From Lysobacter firmicutimachus (GTDB lineage Bacteria > Pseudomonadota > Gammaproteobacteria > Xanthomonadales > Xanthomonadaceae): a stretch of 64,000 bases of DNA. Of the stretch, positions 41,168 through 48,335 are shown piece by piece. Made by a program: the position numbers and the translations under genes. Below the pieces are notes generated by a model. That model saw nothing but the letters and a program-made list of their open reading frames with translations, was not told where the DNA came from and searched no databases. Location: the NCBI RefSeq assembly GCF_037027445.1, contig NZ_JBANDL010000002.1, positions 2,604,001 to 2,668,000 on the forward strand, given 5' to 3'. The first letter of the stretch is position 1; every line of letters starts with the position of its first letter.

Positions 41168-41500
41168 TCAGCCGGCAGTGACGCCGCCGACCCGGAAGTC
41201 GGCCAACTCGATCACTACGACCTTGACCGGCTGACGGCCTCGGGCGGCCGGGGTGGCTTCCCGGCGGTTCCGGGCAGAGCTGGCCCGATCTGTACCGGCC
41301 TCGCGCCACAACAGCCCACGCAAGCGCTCAGGGCTCACGCGTTCGCCGCCGGGGCCGACCAGATCACGCCCGCGCAAGCGCCAGCCGGACCAGGGCCCGG
41401 TGAGGTTGAAGTGGTTGTGGGCCTGTTGCTGCAGCAACGCGGCGGCGCAGTCGTTCGGGCATTTCTGGCCCTCAGACCAGCACGGGGGACGAGTCGTCAC
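41168..41500 (-). CDS. DUF3653 inovirus protein (P0)
   Basis: A 110-residue protein with FNLTGPWSGWRLRGRDLVGP and ERVSPERLRGLLWREAG, the DUF3653 signature seen in Xanthomonas filamentous phages. A GTG start at 41500 has a perfect AGGAGG five bases upstream. The N terminus has several cysteines (PPCWSEGQKCPNDC). Function unknown; a regulatory role is often presumed from its position. It is almost identical to the P1 copy and is also in frame with the P1 repressor upstream. Confidence 0.75.
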   Translation of the reverse strand: MTTRPPCWSEGQKCPNDCAAALLQQQAHNHFNLTGPWSGWRLRGRDLVGPGGERVSPERLRGLLWREAGTDRASSARNRREATPAARGRQPVKVVVIELADFRVGGVTAG

Positions 41501-41953
41501 GGTGACCTCCTGTCGGTGTGAGTACCGCCAGGAGGCCACGCAGGAAGCGCAGGAGCCGCGACCACGTACGGCACCCATAATTTCGCATAATGCATAGCCC
41601 GTGCCGCGCTCCACGCCCTGGGAGGCGGCCTTAGCAGGGGCGGGCAGCGACAGCACGCACAGCACTAGCGCGAACGCCGCCGCAGCCCCAAGTTGGCGCG
41701 CCAGGGCGGCCCATACCTTCCGATCCTCGTTGGATCGCGCACGCTCCGACTCGATCAGAGCCAGCCACCCGCCAGGTTCTTGCCCGATGGCTTTCGCCAT
41801 TGCCGCGATCACATGAGCTTCCGCCTGTTTGCCTTGCTTCCGCCAGCCACTTACGGTTGCGCGGTGGATGCCCAGCGCGATCGCCGCAGCGTTGTCTGAC
41901 GGGATTCCGCGCGCCTCGCGGTACTTGTCGAGTAGTTTCAGGGTTGCGCTCAT
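41168..41953 (-). CDS. P1 repressor (DUF3693-like) fused in frame through the attachment site to DUF3653
   Basis: From ATG 41953 the frame is open for 261 residues. Residues 1-70 hold a helix-turn-helix (GIPSDNAAAIALGIHRATVSGWRKQG) typical of DUF3693-type inovirus repressors. A hydrophobic segment follows (LGAAAAFALVLCVLSL). Near residue 120 the frame crosses the dif-like site (GYALCEIM) and continues into the P0 DUF3653 gene. In P2 the repressor also ends across its att site, so the 3' end of this gene is normally supplied by the integration target. Whether the 261-residue fusion is made, or translation restarts at the GTG at 41500, is unknown. Confidence 0.65.
   Translation of the reverse strand: MSATLKLLDKYREARGIPSDNAAAIALGIHRATVSGWRKQGKQAEAHVIAAMAKAIGQEPGGWLALIESERARSNEDRKVWAALARQLGAAAAFALVLCVLSLPAPAKAASQGVERGTGYALCEIMGAVRGRGSCASCVASWRYSHRQEVTVTTRPPCWSEGQKCPNDCAAALLQQQAHNHFNLTGPWSGWRLRGRDLVGPGGERVSPERLRGLLWREAGTDRASSARNRREATPAARGRQPVKVVVIELADFRVGGVTAG
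41581..41606. other. Left attachment site of P1 (XerC arm + core)
   Basis: TTTCGCATAA (XerC-type arm) and core TGCATA are followed by GCCCGTGCCG instead of a XerD arm. Compared with the full site at 48749, only the phage-side arm is degenerate, as expected for attL of a dif-integrating phage. Confidence 0.7.
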
Positions 41954-42022
41954 GTCTCCGCCCGGTTGACAGTCGATGTCTCCGGGGAATATACATGCCT
42001 CCGATGTCTCCGCGATGGAGAC
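41952..42022 (+). promoter_or_regulatory. P1 early promoter with three repressor-like operators
   Basis: TTGACA (41966-41971) and TATACA (41990-41995) are 18 bases apart, a good sigma-70 promoter reading right toward the replication genes. The motif ATGTCTCCG occurs at 41952, 41976 and 42004; the middle copy lies in the spacer and the last pairs with GGAGAC to make an inverted repeat. The first overlaps the repressor start. This layout fits control of both directions by the P1 repressor. Confidence 0.65.
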
Positions 42023-42105
42023 GGACGGGCGCCAGCGGGGACGGCCGCTCGGCCTCCCCCTAGACCCGGGGCGGCCGTCCCCGCAACTAGGGAGGGGTAG
42101 GGGAC

Positions 42106-42366
42106 ATGGCACAGCACATCAGCACCACGCTCGCCGAGCTGGCTTGGGATCAATACGAGGTCGCTAGCGCCGCAGCATCGCGCTACCTCAAGGGCGATCA
42201 ACTCGACTTCATCACCACCACCGACGAACGCGCGGTGTGTGCCTTCTGGTTCGACACCTTCGTAGCGTGCGAGCGCGAGTCGCTTGCGCACGTCGCGACC
42301 ACCGCGACGCCGATGCGCAAAGCTCGCTGCACTGGTAACGCCAAGGACGGCATGCGCCATGACTGA
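42106..42366 (+). CDS. Conserved early inovirus protein (P1)
   Basis: An 86-residue soluble protein with QHISTTLAELAWDQYEVASA and RYLKGDQLDFITTTDERA. The P2 copy at 54865 is about 80 percent identical by eye, and both lie first in the replication operon. No known domain was recognised. GGGGTAGGGG precedes the start. Acidic and helical, it might help replication or counter host defences, but this is speculation. Confidence 0.7.
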   Translation: MAQHISTTLAELAWDQYEVASAAASRYLKGDQLDFITTTDERAVCAFWFDTFVACERESLAHVATTATPMRKARCTGNAKDGMRHD

Positions 42367-42544
42367 AAACGTCATCTACGTAGATTTCCGCCGGCAGGCA
42401 GCTACGGCACAGACTCGGGTGTCTTCTCGCTTTCTGCTATCTCCGGCCACGCTACGCGAAGTGCATGAGCGATTTCAGCACGCCACGCCTCACGAAATTG
42501 ATGCGTGGCTCCGGAGCCTTCTGACAGAAGGGTGTCACTCATGA
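42359..42544 (+). CDS. Small P1 early protein overlapping the upstream gene
   Basis: A 61-residue frame (TENVIYVDFRRQAATAQTRV) that overlaps the preceding gene by eight bases and has AAGGAC upstream. P2 has an unrelated 48-residue Cys-rich gene at the same place with the same overlap, so this is a variable slot. It overlaps an antisense gene (42402-42698); one of the two may not be real. Confidence 0.5.
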   Translation: MTENVIYVDFRRQAATAQTRVSSRFLLSPATLREVHERFQHATPHEIDAWLRSLLTEGCHS

Positions 42545-42698
42545 GATGCATGGCCGACACCACACCTTTGCGCGTCTCCGCGCTATCGCGGCTGGCATAT
42601 AGCAGCCCGAGAACCAGTGTTTCCAGGGCAAGGATTCTGGCCTCGATTTCTTTTTGGTACGACAGCGGCTTTTCCGGCTTGGGGCTATTGCTGCGCAT
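42402..42698 (-). CDS. Antisense small helical protein in P1
   Basis: A 98-residue frame on the minus strand with a protein-like, mostly helical translation (KEIEARILALETLVLGLLYA; SAMHLMSDTLLSEG) and GGAG nine bases before the ATG. It overlaps the + strand gene 42359-42544 by 143 bases. P2 has no equivalent. It might be a moron gene or a regulator of the rep operon by antisense transcription. Confidence 0.5.
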   Translation of the reverse strand: MRSNSPKPEKPLSYQKEIEARILALETLVLGLLYASRDSAETRKGVVSAMHLMSDTLLSEGSGATHQFREAWRAEIAHALRVAWPEIAESEKTPESVP

Positions 42699-42734
42699 CG
42701 TGCTTGCTCCGGTCAGTGTTGCGGGGATTGTGGC

Positions 42735-43925
42735 ATGACGGTGACTACTAACCTTGTCGGGGTCAGCAATGACTACTGCTGGCGCTGCGGCATGGCGTCC
42801 GATCACTATTTCGGTGACGGCTGCTGTTGGGCGTGTACCGAATATGCCCCCAGCGACCGGGGGGCGAAAAGCCCGTGTAGTAACACGGGCCAAAATGCAC
42901 TGATCCCCAAGCGCCGAGGAAGCCTCACGAAGCCGAGGCGTTCTATTCCCAAGGGCGATCCCGGTGTCGGCGCCTTGGTGGACTACCTGTCGTTGACCCT
43001 GAGCGACGCAACGGGCTTGCTTGAGCTGGTCGGCGAAGAGGATTTTGCCGCGAAGCTGATCGCGATGCTGTTCGGCCGTGCCTGCGGCTTGACCGCCACC
43101 GAGCTTTCGGGCGCAGGTTTCCAGGGCTACACGAACAGTGCCCTTGTGATCGGGCCTGGCGGCGAAGTCGCCGGCAAAGTCGGCATCGGCGGGAACAACG
43201 ACACGGCACACGTGTCGTTGACCGGTGCAGGCACCGCATGCATTACCGACTGGCAACGCGCCGTGCACGGCCTGCTGCAACTGGGGGCGCGCATCACGCG
43301 CTGCGACCTGGCGTTCGATGACTACCTCGGCCAGTACTTCGATCCGCGCGACATGCACGAAGCCGTACAAGCCGGCGAACTGGTCGTGCGCGCCAACGGA
43401 CCAGGGAAACCGCCAAAAACCCGCTACCTCACCGACCACGGCAGCGGGGCGGGGTGCACGTTCTACGCCGGCCAAAAGGGGCACAAAGAGCTGTGCGTCT
43501 ACCACAAGGGCAGGGAGCAGGGCGACCCCGATAGCCCGTGGGTTCGCGTTGAAGTGCGCTTCTACTCCAAGCGTCAGCAGCTTCCGCCCGAGATGCTCTT
43601 GCAGCCGCTCGCGTACCTGCGCGCTGCTTACAACGTGTGCGAAGCGATTCCGGCTGACGTGACCGAACGGCTGCGCACTGTGCGCGCGAAGGTCGAGGCG
43701 ACGGCGGTCGCGTGGGCGCGCTTCATCAAGAACCAGGTGGGCCGCTCGCTGGCCCTGGTGCACCAAGTCTTCGGCGACGACGCGGACGCCTATATCCGCG
43801 AAGCCCTCTGCCGACCGGGTGTTCCCGGCAGATTCAAGGGATTCAGCAGCGAACACCTCATGCAGTACCTACGAGAAGGGCTCGGTCATGTTGACCGCCG
43901 CGATCCGGTGGGCGCTCTGGCTTGA
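42735..43925 (+). CDS. P1 replication initiation protein (Rep_trans-type)
   Basis: A 396-residue rolling-circle replication protein of the type seen in Xanthomonas and Vibrio inoviruses. The N terminus has Cys pairs (YCWRCG; GCCWAC) that may bind zinc. The core has VDYLSLTLSDATGLLEL, ARITRCDLAFDDYLGQYFDP and CTFYAGQKGHKELCVYHKGR, then WVRVEVRFYSKRQQLPPEML, all typical of the replication initiation factor family, which nicks the double-strand origin. The start MTVTTN was chosen as upstream residues lack similarity to P2. It is nearly identical to the P2 protein except at the first 15 residues. Confidence 0.9.
   Translation: MTVTTNLVGVSNDYCWRCGMASDHYFGDGCCWACTEYAPSDRGAKSPCSNTGQNALIPKRRGSLTKPRRSIPKGDPGVGALVDYLSLTLSDATGLLELVGEEDFAAKLIAMLFGRACGLTATELSGAGFQGYTNSALVIGPGGEVAGKVGIGGNNDTAHVSLTGAGTACITDWQRAVHGLLQLGARITRCDLAFDDYLGQYFDPRDMHEAVQAGELVVRANGPGKPPKTRYLTDHGSGAGCTFYAGQKGHKELCVYHKGREQGDPDSPWVRVEVRFYSKRQQLPPEMLLQPLAYLRAAYNVCEAIPADVTERLRTVRAKVEATAVAWARFIKNQVGRSLALVHQVFGDDADAYIREALCRPGVPGRFKGFSSEHLMQYLREGLGHVDRRDPVGALA
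42871..42890 (+). other. Perfect stem-loop inside P1 rep, candidate nick site
   Basis: GCCCGTGT-AGTA-ACACGGGC, an 8-base perfect stem with a 4-base loop. Unchanged in P2 rep (54578-54597). Such hairpins inside rep genes often mark the double-strand origin of rolling-circle elements, but no nick site has been shown. Confidence 0.45.
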
Positions 43926-43954
43926 GCGCAACCGCCCCAACCAGGAGAAAAGCC

Positions 43955-44224
43955 ATGCACGTTGAATTCAAGAGCAAGACCAGCGCCAACCATCGCGAAT
44001 ACAAGAACAAGTGGTACGGCGAACAGCAGGCGGCACTGCACGTTGCCGGCGCGGACTACCCGCTGCCGTTCAAGGTCAACGTCGAGCGCGGCCATGAGTA
44101 CGAACCGGGCCAGTACAACCTTGCCGGGGACAGCTTCGGCACCGATCAGCACGGCAATCTGCGGTTGAACCGTGTCCGCATTGGCTCGCGCATCAGCGCG
44201 CCGCCGTCGCTGCCGAAGGGCTAA
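43955..44224 (+). CDS. ssDNA-binding protein (G5P-like, P1)
   Basis: An 89-residue protein located where inoviruses encode the protein that coats progeny single-stranded DNA. It has VEFKSKTSANHREYKNKWYG, YPLPFKVNVERGHEYEPGQY and LAGDSFGTDQHGNLRLNRV; the OB-like strand pattern is shared with the P2 protein of identical length. CAGGAGAA precedes MHVEF, which fixes the start. Confidence 0.78.
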   Translation: MHVEFKSKTSANHREYKNKWYGEQQAALHVAGADYPLPFKVNVERGHEYEPGQYNLAGDSFGTDQHGNLRLNRVRIGSRISAPPSLPKG

Positions 44225-44227
44225 CCC

Positions 44228-44434
44228 ATGCCCGAGACCGTGCTGATCCAGGCCTGCAAGGCCTCCGATTTCGATGCCGCCACGCAGACGTGCGCGCATC
44301 CGATTTGGGCCACCTATGAGCCTTCGCCGTTCCCGGCGCTCTCGGTGGAAGAGGGCGCGGTCATCGGTGCCGCCATCGTCGCCTGCTGGGCGGTTGGTGC
44401 CGGCTTCAAAGCGATTTACCGCGTCGTGCGTTGA
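44228..44434 (+). CDS. Small inovirus membrane protein before the coat gene (P1)
   Basis: A 68-residue protein with a polar N-terminal half containing two Cys residues (QACKASDFDAATQTCAHPIW) and one transmembrane segment (GAVIGAAIVACWAVGAGF). P2 has the same layout at 52973. It is likely a minor virion or assembly protein. Exact role unknown. Confidence 0.7.
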   Translation: MPETVLIQACKASDFDAATQTCAHPIWATYEPSPFPALSVEEGAVIGAAIVACWAVGAGFKAIYRVVR

Positions 44435-44483
44435 ACGAGGCAACGCGCCACGCCACCTCCCCAACCTCGTAGGAGAAACCGCA

Positions 44484-44690
44484 ATGCAGAAGATCACCGC
44501 CAAGACTACCGCTCTCGCCACTATCGCCGCCGCTTCGCTCGTCGCCTCGCCGGCCTTCGCCGCCATCGACGTGAGCGAGGCCAAGACCGCCATCGGCGAG
44601 GCCGCCGTTGCCGGCGCCGTGATCGGCCTCGCCGTGCTGGTGATGCTGGTCGGCATCAAGGTCTTCAAGTGGGTGCGCGGCGGCATGTAA
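44484..44690 (+). CDS. Major coat protein (G8P-like, P1)
   Basis: A 68-residue preprotein: signal peptide of about 26 residues ending SPAFA, an acidic-to-polar N-terminal stretch (AIDVSEAKTAIGEA), one transmembrane helix (GAVIGLAVLVMLVGIKVF) and a basic C terminus (KWVRGGM) that contacts DNA. This is the classic layout of the main filament subunit. AGGAGA lies before the ATG, and a terminator follows, as in other filamentous phages. Confidence 0.9.
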   Translation: MQKITAKTTALATIAAASLVASPAFAAIDVSEAKTAIGEAAVAGAVIGLAVLVMLVGIKVFKWVRGGM

Positions 44691-44721
44691 GTGCCGCCCC
44701 GTATCGGACCGCAACCGAGAC

Positions 44722-44746
44722 AGGGCAGGGCATTCCTGCCCTTTCT
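44722..44746 (+). terminator. Terminator after the P1 coat gene
   Basis: AGGGCAGG-GCATT-CCTGCCCT followed by TTCTC. It should make coat mRNA more abundant than that of the downstream genes. Confidence 0.65.
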
Positions 44747-44763
44747 CGTTCCAGGGGAACGAC

Positions 44764-44826
44764 ATGGGTTACTTCGTCCTAATCGCGATTCTCGGCCTCG
44801 GGTGGCTGGCCCTCAACCATGACTAA
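44764..44826 (+). CDS. 20-residue transmembrane peptide (G7P/G9P-like, P1)
   Basis: ATG at 44764 opens MGYFVLIAILGLGWLALNHD, one hydrophobic helix, with AGGGGAACGAC upstream. Its end overlaps the adsorption gene start by eight bases. P2 encodes a similar 22-residue peptide in exactly the same slot (MEYAGYFVMLALLGFAWLAF...). Such peptides are the size of the pVII and pIX end proteins of Ff phages. Confidence 0.7.
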   Translation: MGYFVLIAILGLGWLALNHD

Positions 44827-46174
44827 GTTCACCGTCATCCTCGCTCTGCTGCTCGCCGCCATCGCGCCATCGGCACATGCAGAGACCGACGCGACTTGTT
44901 CGCGCTCGGCCGACGTCAACCCGGGCATCGGCTGCAAAGATCAAGGCATGGCGACGACAGCAGCACTCGCGGCATTGCAGGACAGCATTAAGCGCTATCC
45001 GAGCCCGAGCTATCCGGACATGGTGGCGTGCGGCATATCGCCCGACAACGAGCAGCCGCCGAACGGTGTGCGCGTCCAGGCCTGCGCATCGGGGTCCAAT
45101 CCGCTGCCGGTCCGCACCTATATTCGCTATTACGATCAGTCGTGCGCGACGCGTCCGAACCTGTATCAGGGCGGCGACGTTGAAATCACCAGGGGCGACA
45201 CCTTTTGTGGCAACGGCTGTGAGTACAAGATCGAGCCGACCAAGAAACAAACCCTCGACACGCCGGGCAAAGATGACGTTGTTTTCGCTCGCGGCACGCT
45301 CAAGCCGAGTGGCAAAGCCTGCGCGTCGCCGAACCCGCCACCGCTGACGCCGCCGAAGGGGCAGGTGTGCGTCGAAACGCTGGGCGGGCACACGGTGTGC
45401 TATCGCGATGACGGCAAGACCTGCGTGACCAGCGGTACGACCGGCCGCACTTACTGCGCGCCAGACGGGCACGGAACCAACGCGACCAATCCGAACCGTA
45501 CCGAGAACGTGACCATTTCGCCGCCGGTGCCCGGGCAGACGCCGCCGCCTGCAAAGCCACCGACCCCGCGCCCCGGCGAGGACTGGAAGCCCAATGGCAC
45601 GGCCAACATCACCAATCACACCGGCGGCAACGTCAGCAACATCACGATCAACAACAACGCCGGCACGCCAAACACGAATCCGAACGACGGCAACCCGGAC
45701 GACGGTTCCGGCAATCCTGGCTTACCGGGTGGCGGTGGCGGGACGGGGACCAGTCAGGGCGACGGAGACGGTGGTCTCAAGCCGAATTCCGTTGGCGGCG
45801 GCGGTTCGTGCGGCTCTGGCTACTCTTGCAGCGGCGGCGATCAAGCGCTGTGCGCGATCTTGCGCGAACAGCATCAAGCACGCTGCAACGCCGAGAAGGG
45901 CGCAGGCGAGGGTGACTTGGGCGGCGCTGAGGGCGGCATGGGCGAGGGCATCGGCAAGCTCTTCGGCGGCGAAGGCCCTTCCACCAGCGTTCTCGACGTC
46001 CTGGGTAACTACATCGGCTCGCAGCCCGGTTGCCCGAGCAATCCGCAGGTCGATGCCGGCTCCTGGGGCTCGTTCGAACTGCCGCTCGACAAGATTTGCC
46101 CGCACTTGAAGCTGCTCGGCACGCTGCTGCTCGGCTTTGCTTACCTGCTCGCCGTCAAAATCATGTTGGAGTGA
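44819..46174 (+). CDS. Adsorption (G3P-like) tip protein, P1
   Basis: A 451-residue protein: signal peptide (ending PSAHA), an N-terminal Cys-containing domain that probably binds the receptor, a Pro/Asn/Gly-rich linker (NGTANITNHTGGNVSNITIN, then a GGGGTG-rich part), a Cys-rich C-terminal domain and a final transmembrane anchor (LLGTLLLGFAYLLAVKIM). This is the plan of pIII-type proteins, which bind pili and entry receptors. The N-terminal half shares a weak pattern with P2 (PSYPDMVACG/PSYPDWVVCG), but the middle is completely different. Confidence 0.85.
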   Translation: MTKFTVILALLLAAIAPSAHAETDATCSRSADVNPGIGCKDQGMATTAALAALQDSIKRYPSPSYPDMVACGISPDNEQPPNGVRVQACASGSNPLPVRTYIRYYDQSCATRPNLYQGGDVEITRGDTFCGNGCEYKIEPTKKQTLDTPGKDDVVFARGTLKPSGKACASPNPPPLTPPKGQVCVETLGGHTVCYRDDGKTCVTSGTTGRTYCAPDGHGTNATNPNRTENVTISPPVPGQTPPPAKPPTPRPGEDWKPNGTANITNHTGGNVSNITINNNAGTPNTNPNDGNPDDGSGNPGLPGGGGGTGTSQGDGDGGLKPNSVGGGGSCGSGYSCSGGDQALCAILREQHQARCNAEKGAGEGDLGGAEGGMGEGIGKLFGGEGPSTSVLDVLGNYIGSQPGCPSNPQVDAGSWGSFELPLDKICPHLKLLGTLLLGFAYLLAVKIMLE

Positions 46175-46180
46175 CCGACC

Positions 46181-46468
46181 ATGTTTAGTGTTCTACGTGA
46201 TGCAGTGTTGGCCGGTGGGATGACCCTCATCGGCAAGTTCGTCGCCAAGATCGCGCTTGCGCTGGGCGGCTCGTTCGTGATCGCGGAATACGTGCTGACC
46301 CCGGTCTATACCGCCATCATGGCGGCGATCACGTCCGCCGGCTCCGGTGGCGACATGGCCGCATGGTTGGAGCTGGCTCGTATTCCCGACGTCGTATCGG
46401 TGCTTTTCGCCGCCTACGGCGTGCGCAGCGCGCAGAAATTCGTGTTCCGTCGCGGCGCGGGGGGCTGA
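46181..46468 (+). CDS. DUF2523 minor coat protein (G6P-like, P1)
   Basis: A 95-residue protein with three hydrophobic stretches (LAGGMTLIGKFVAKIALALGG; YVLTPVYTAIMAAI; VVSVLFAAYGVRSAQ). Its place between the adsorption and zot genes is standard for pVI-like DUF2523 proteins, which hold pIII on the virion end. Confidence 0.82.
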   Translation: MFSVLRDAVLAGGMTLIGKFVAKIALALGGSFVIAEYVLTPVYTAIMAAITSAGSGGDMAAWLELARIPDVVSVLFAAYGVRSAQKFVFRRGAGG

Positions 46469-46470
46469 CG

Positions 46471-47736
46471 ATGCCAATCAAGGCCATCACCGGCACACCG
46501 GGTGCCGGTAAAACGCTCTCCATGCTGGAAGAGCTGTGCAAGGCGGTCGGCATCGACCCGCGCAAGTTCCGCACGTCGGATGAGTTGATCGACGCGCTGC
46601 GCAACCGCAGCGACCCACGCTTGATCTTCGTCTGCAACGTCGAAGGCTTGCAGCCCGGCATCTTCGAAACGCTCGATGATCCGCTCGACTGGGAGAACTG
46701 CCCGGATGGTTCGCTGATCGCGATCGATGAGGTTTGGCAGTTCCTTGGCTCGCATCTGCCGGCCGCCAAGAACGATTCGCGCGTGCTGAATCTGGCTAAG
46801 CACCGTCATCGCGGCTTCGACTTCATTTTCACCATGCAACAGCCGGGGCAGCTGTCGTCGTTCGTGCGTGGCCTGGTCGGCGAACACGTCCACGTGTCGC
46901 GCCGCTTCGGCACGCAGATCACTGAGCGCTTTCAGTGGCCGGCGATGTGCGACGACCCGAACAGCGTGCAGCAGCGCAAGCGCGGCAGCGGCGGCATCCC
47001 CTGGACGTATCCGCCGACCGTGATGGGCCTGTATCAGTCCGCCACGGTGCACACGGTCAAGCGCAAGCTGCCGCTGCGCGTGGTCGCGCTTCCGCTGCTG
47101 GCGTTGGCGTTCGTCGCATTGATGGGCCTGGGTGCGTGGAAGGTCTACAAGATGGTGACGCCGAAAGAGGCGGCGCCGGCGGCCGCAGCGCAGCGGAGCG
47201 AGCAGGGGGCGCCGGCGGTGCCGACCTCGCCGCAACCGCAATCGACTCCCAAGCTCACAGCGGCGGAATGGGCCGAACGCCAGACACCACGCGTTGCGGA
47301 AATGCCGTGGTCCGCGCCGATCTTCGACGGCCGCCAGGCGCACGCCGAGCCCCGCTTGCTGTGCTACATCAGCTACCGGGACAGCGACGACGGCGAGTGC
47401 AAATGCTTCACCGAGCAGGCGACGCGCTACTACATCGCCGACGAGTCGTGCCGGCGAGTGGCCCGCGACGGCGAGCCCTACAACCCGTACCGCCGACCAG
47501 GTCGAATCCTGACGACCGACTCCGGCCAGCCGGCGGAGAACATCGGCGGCTCGCCTGGCCTACGCCGCACCCGGGAGCCGAGCGGTCGACCTGGCGCCGT
47601 GGACGCCGCAGCCACGCCAGGCGCCGTCATCGCCGGCGACCAGGTCACCGCCTACGGTGATATCGGCGTGGGCGCCACAGCGCGGCCCACCGCGCCAGAG
47701 AGCTACGCAGGGAGCGGGGAGGGGGATTCCAGCTAA
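46471..47736 (+). CDS. zot: Zot-like assembly ATPase (G1P, P1)
   Basis: A 421-residue inner-membrane ATPase that drives virion extrusion. Walker A is GTPGAGKT (residues 8-15), Walker B region is SLIAIDEVWQF, and HRHRGFDFIFTMQQP is a family signature. One transmembrane helix (VVALPLLALAFVALMGLGAW, about 205-225) separates the cytoplasmic ATPase from a periplasmic tail rich in Pro and Ala. Start at 46471 is two bases after the DUF2523 stop. The protein ends GEGDSS. Confidence 0.92.
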   Translation: MPIKAITGTPGAGKTLSMLEELCKAVGIDPRKFRTSDELIDALRNRSDPRLIFVCNVEGLQPGIFETLDDPLDWENCPDGSLIAIDEVWQFLGSHLPAAKNDSRVLNLAKHRHRGFDFIFTMQQPGQLSSFVRGLVGEHVHVSRRFGTQITERFQWPAMCDDPNSVQQRKRGSGGIPWTYPPTVMGLYQSATVHTVKRKLPLRVVALPLLALAFVALMGLGAWKVYKMVTPKEAAPAAAAQRSEQGAPAVPTSPQPQSTPKLTAAEWAERQTPRVAEMPWSAPIFDGRQAHAEPRLLCYISYRDSDDGECKCFTEQATRYYIADESCRRVARDGEPYNPYRRPGRILTTDSGQPAENIGGSPGLRRTREPSGRPGAVDAAATPGAVIAGDQVTAYGDIGVGATARPTAPESYAGSGEGDSS

Positions 47737-47838
47737 ACGCCCCACCCGCGCCTGCGCCGGCATTGCACAAAACGCCAGGCGGACCACCCGCGCAAGGCCG
47801 ACGCCAGGCGCGCCACAGCTCCCGCTGACCCCGCTTTT
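47735..47838 (+). repeat. Conserved post-zot noncoding block, copy in P1
   Basis: Equivalent to 40573-40675 and the reverse of 49725-49829. It begins inside the zot stop codon and ends GCTGACCCCGCTTTT. The three copies are clearly related although the Zot coding regions beside them are divergent. Confidence 0.55.
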
Positions 47839-47875
47839 GCTGTTAGCCTCCGCGCATCTCGACAAGGATGTTGTT

Positions 47876-48283
47876 ATGCGCCACCTACCTTTGCTGCTCT
47901 GCTTGGCCGGTTTTAACGCGTCGGCGCAGGACATTCACAAGTGCGTGAACGGCAAGGAAATCACCTATCAGTCAGAGCCGTGCGGCCCTGATCAAACCTA
48001 TGTCAAGACGTGGGGGACGGAGGGCAGCAGCAGCCCTGCTTACGGAAAGGTGCGGTCTTTGCCGCCGCCCGCCGTTGACTCTGGATACCTCGCAAGGCAG
48101 GCCAGGCGGGCGCGGAACGGAGCAGGGCCAGGCACGGTGATCCGACCGACTGGCAGCTCACAAACGAGCTGCGAGGATATGAAGCGCATGCGGGACGCCT
48201 ATCTCGAAAGCGACTATGGCAGGAATACGGGGTACGACGGCCGTCGAGCTTGGCAGGATCGGGTCTACGACGCCTGTAAATAA
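47876..48283 (+). CDS. DUF4124-like secreted protein (P1)
   Basis: A 135-residue paralogue of the P0 protein: signal peptide (ending NASAQ), CVNGKEITYQSEPCG motif and a conserved C terminus (CEDMKRMRDAYLESDYG then YDGRRAWQDRVYDACK). GACAAGGATG lies before the ATG. In both P0 and P1 it follows the noncoding block. Its role, perhaps in the envelope of the infected host, is unknown. Confidence 0.75.
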   Translation: MRHLPLLLCLAGFNASAQDIHKCVNGKEITYQSEPCGPDQTYVKTWGTEGSSSPAYGKVRSLPPPAVDSGYLARQARRARNGAGPGTVIRPTGSSQTSCEDMKRMRDAYLESDYGRNTGYDGRRAWQDRVYDACK

Positions 48284-48284
48284 A

Positions 48285-48308
48285 TGAAAAAGGCCCCTCG
48301 CGGGGCCT
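48285..48308 (-). terminator. Terminator of the P1 DUF3653 gene
   Basis: On the minus strand AGGCCCCGCGAGGGGCCT is followed by TTTTTCATTT, a strong intrinsic terminator for leftward transcription. CTGGCGATCGCCAG recurs at 48318-48331. Confidence 0.75.
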
Positions 48309-48335
48309 CGTTCATTTCTGGCGATCGCCAGCGTC

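Larger units (their letters stand above)
40439..41596 (+). mobile_element. P0: right-end remnant of an inovirus prophage
   Basis: This stretch matches the right end of prophage P1 in order: tail of zot, conserved noncoding block, DUF4124 gene, terminator, antisense DUF3653 gene and dif-like half-site. Everything left of zot's last codons is missing, and the break lies at the stop of the eCIS ATPase. P0 and the P1 right end form direct repeats of about 460 bases flanking P1. Confidence 0.75.
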
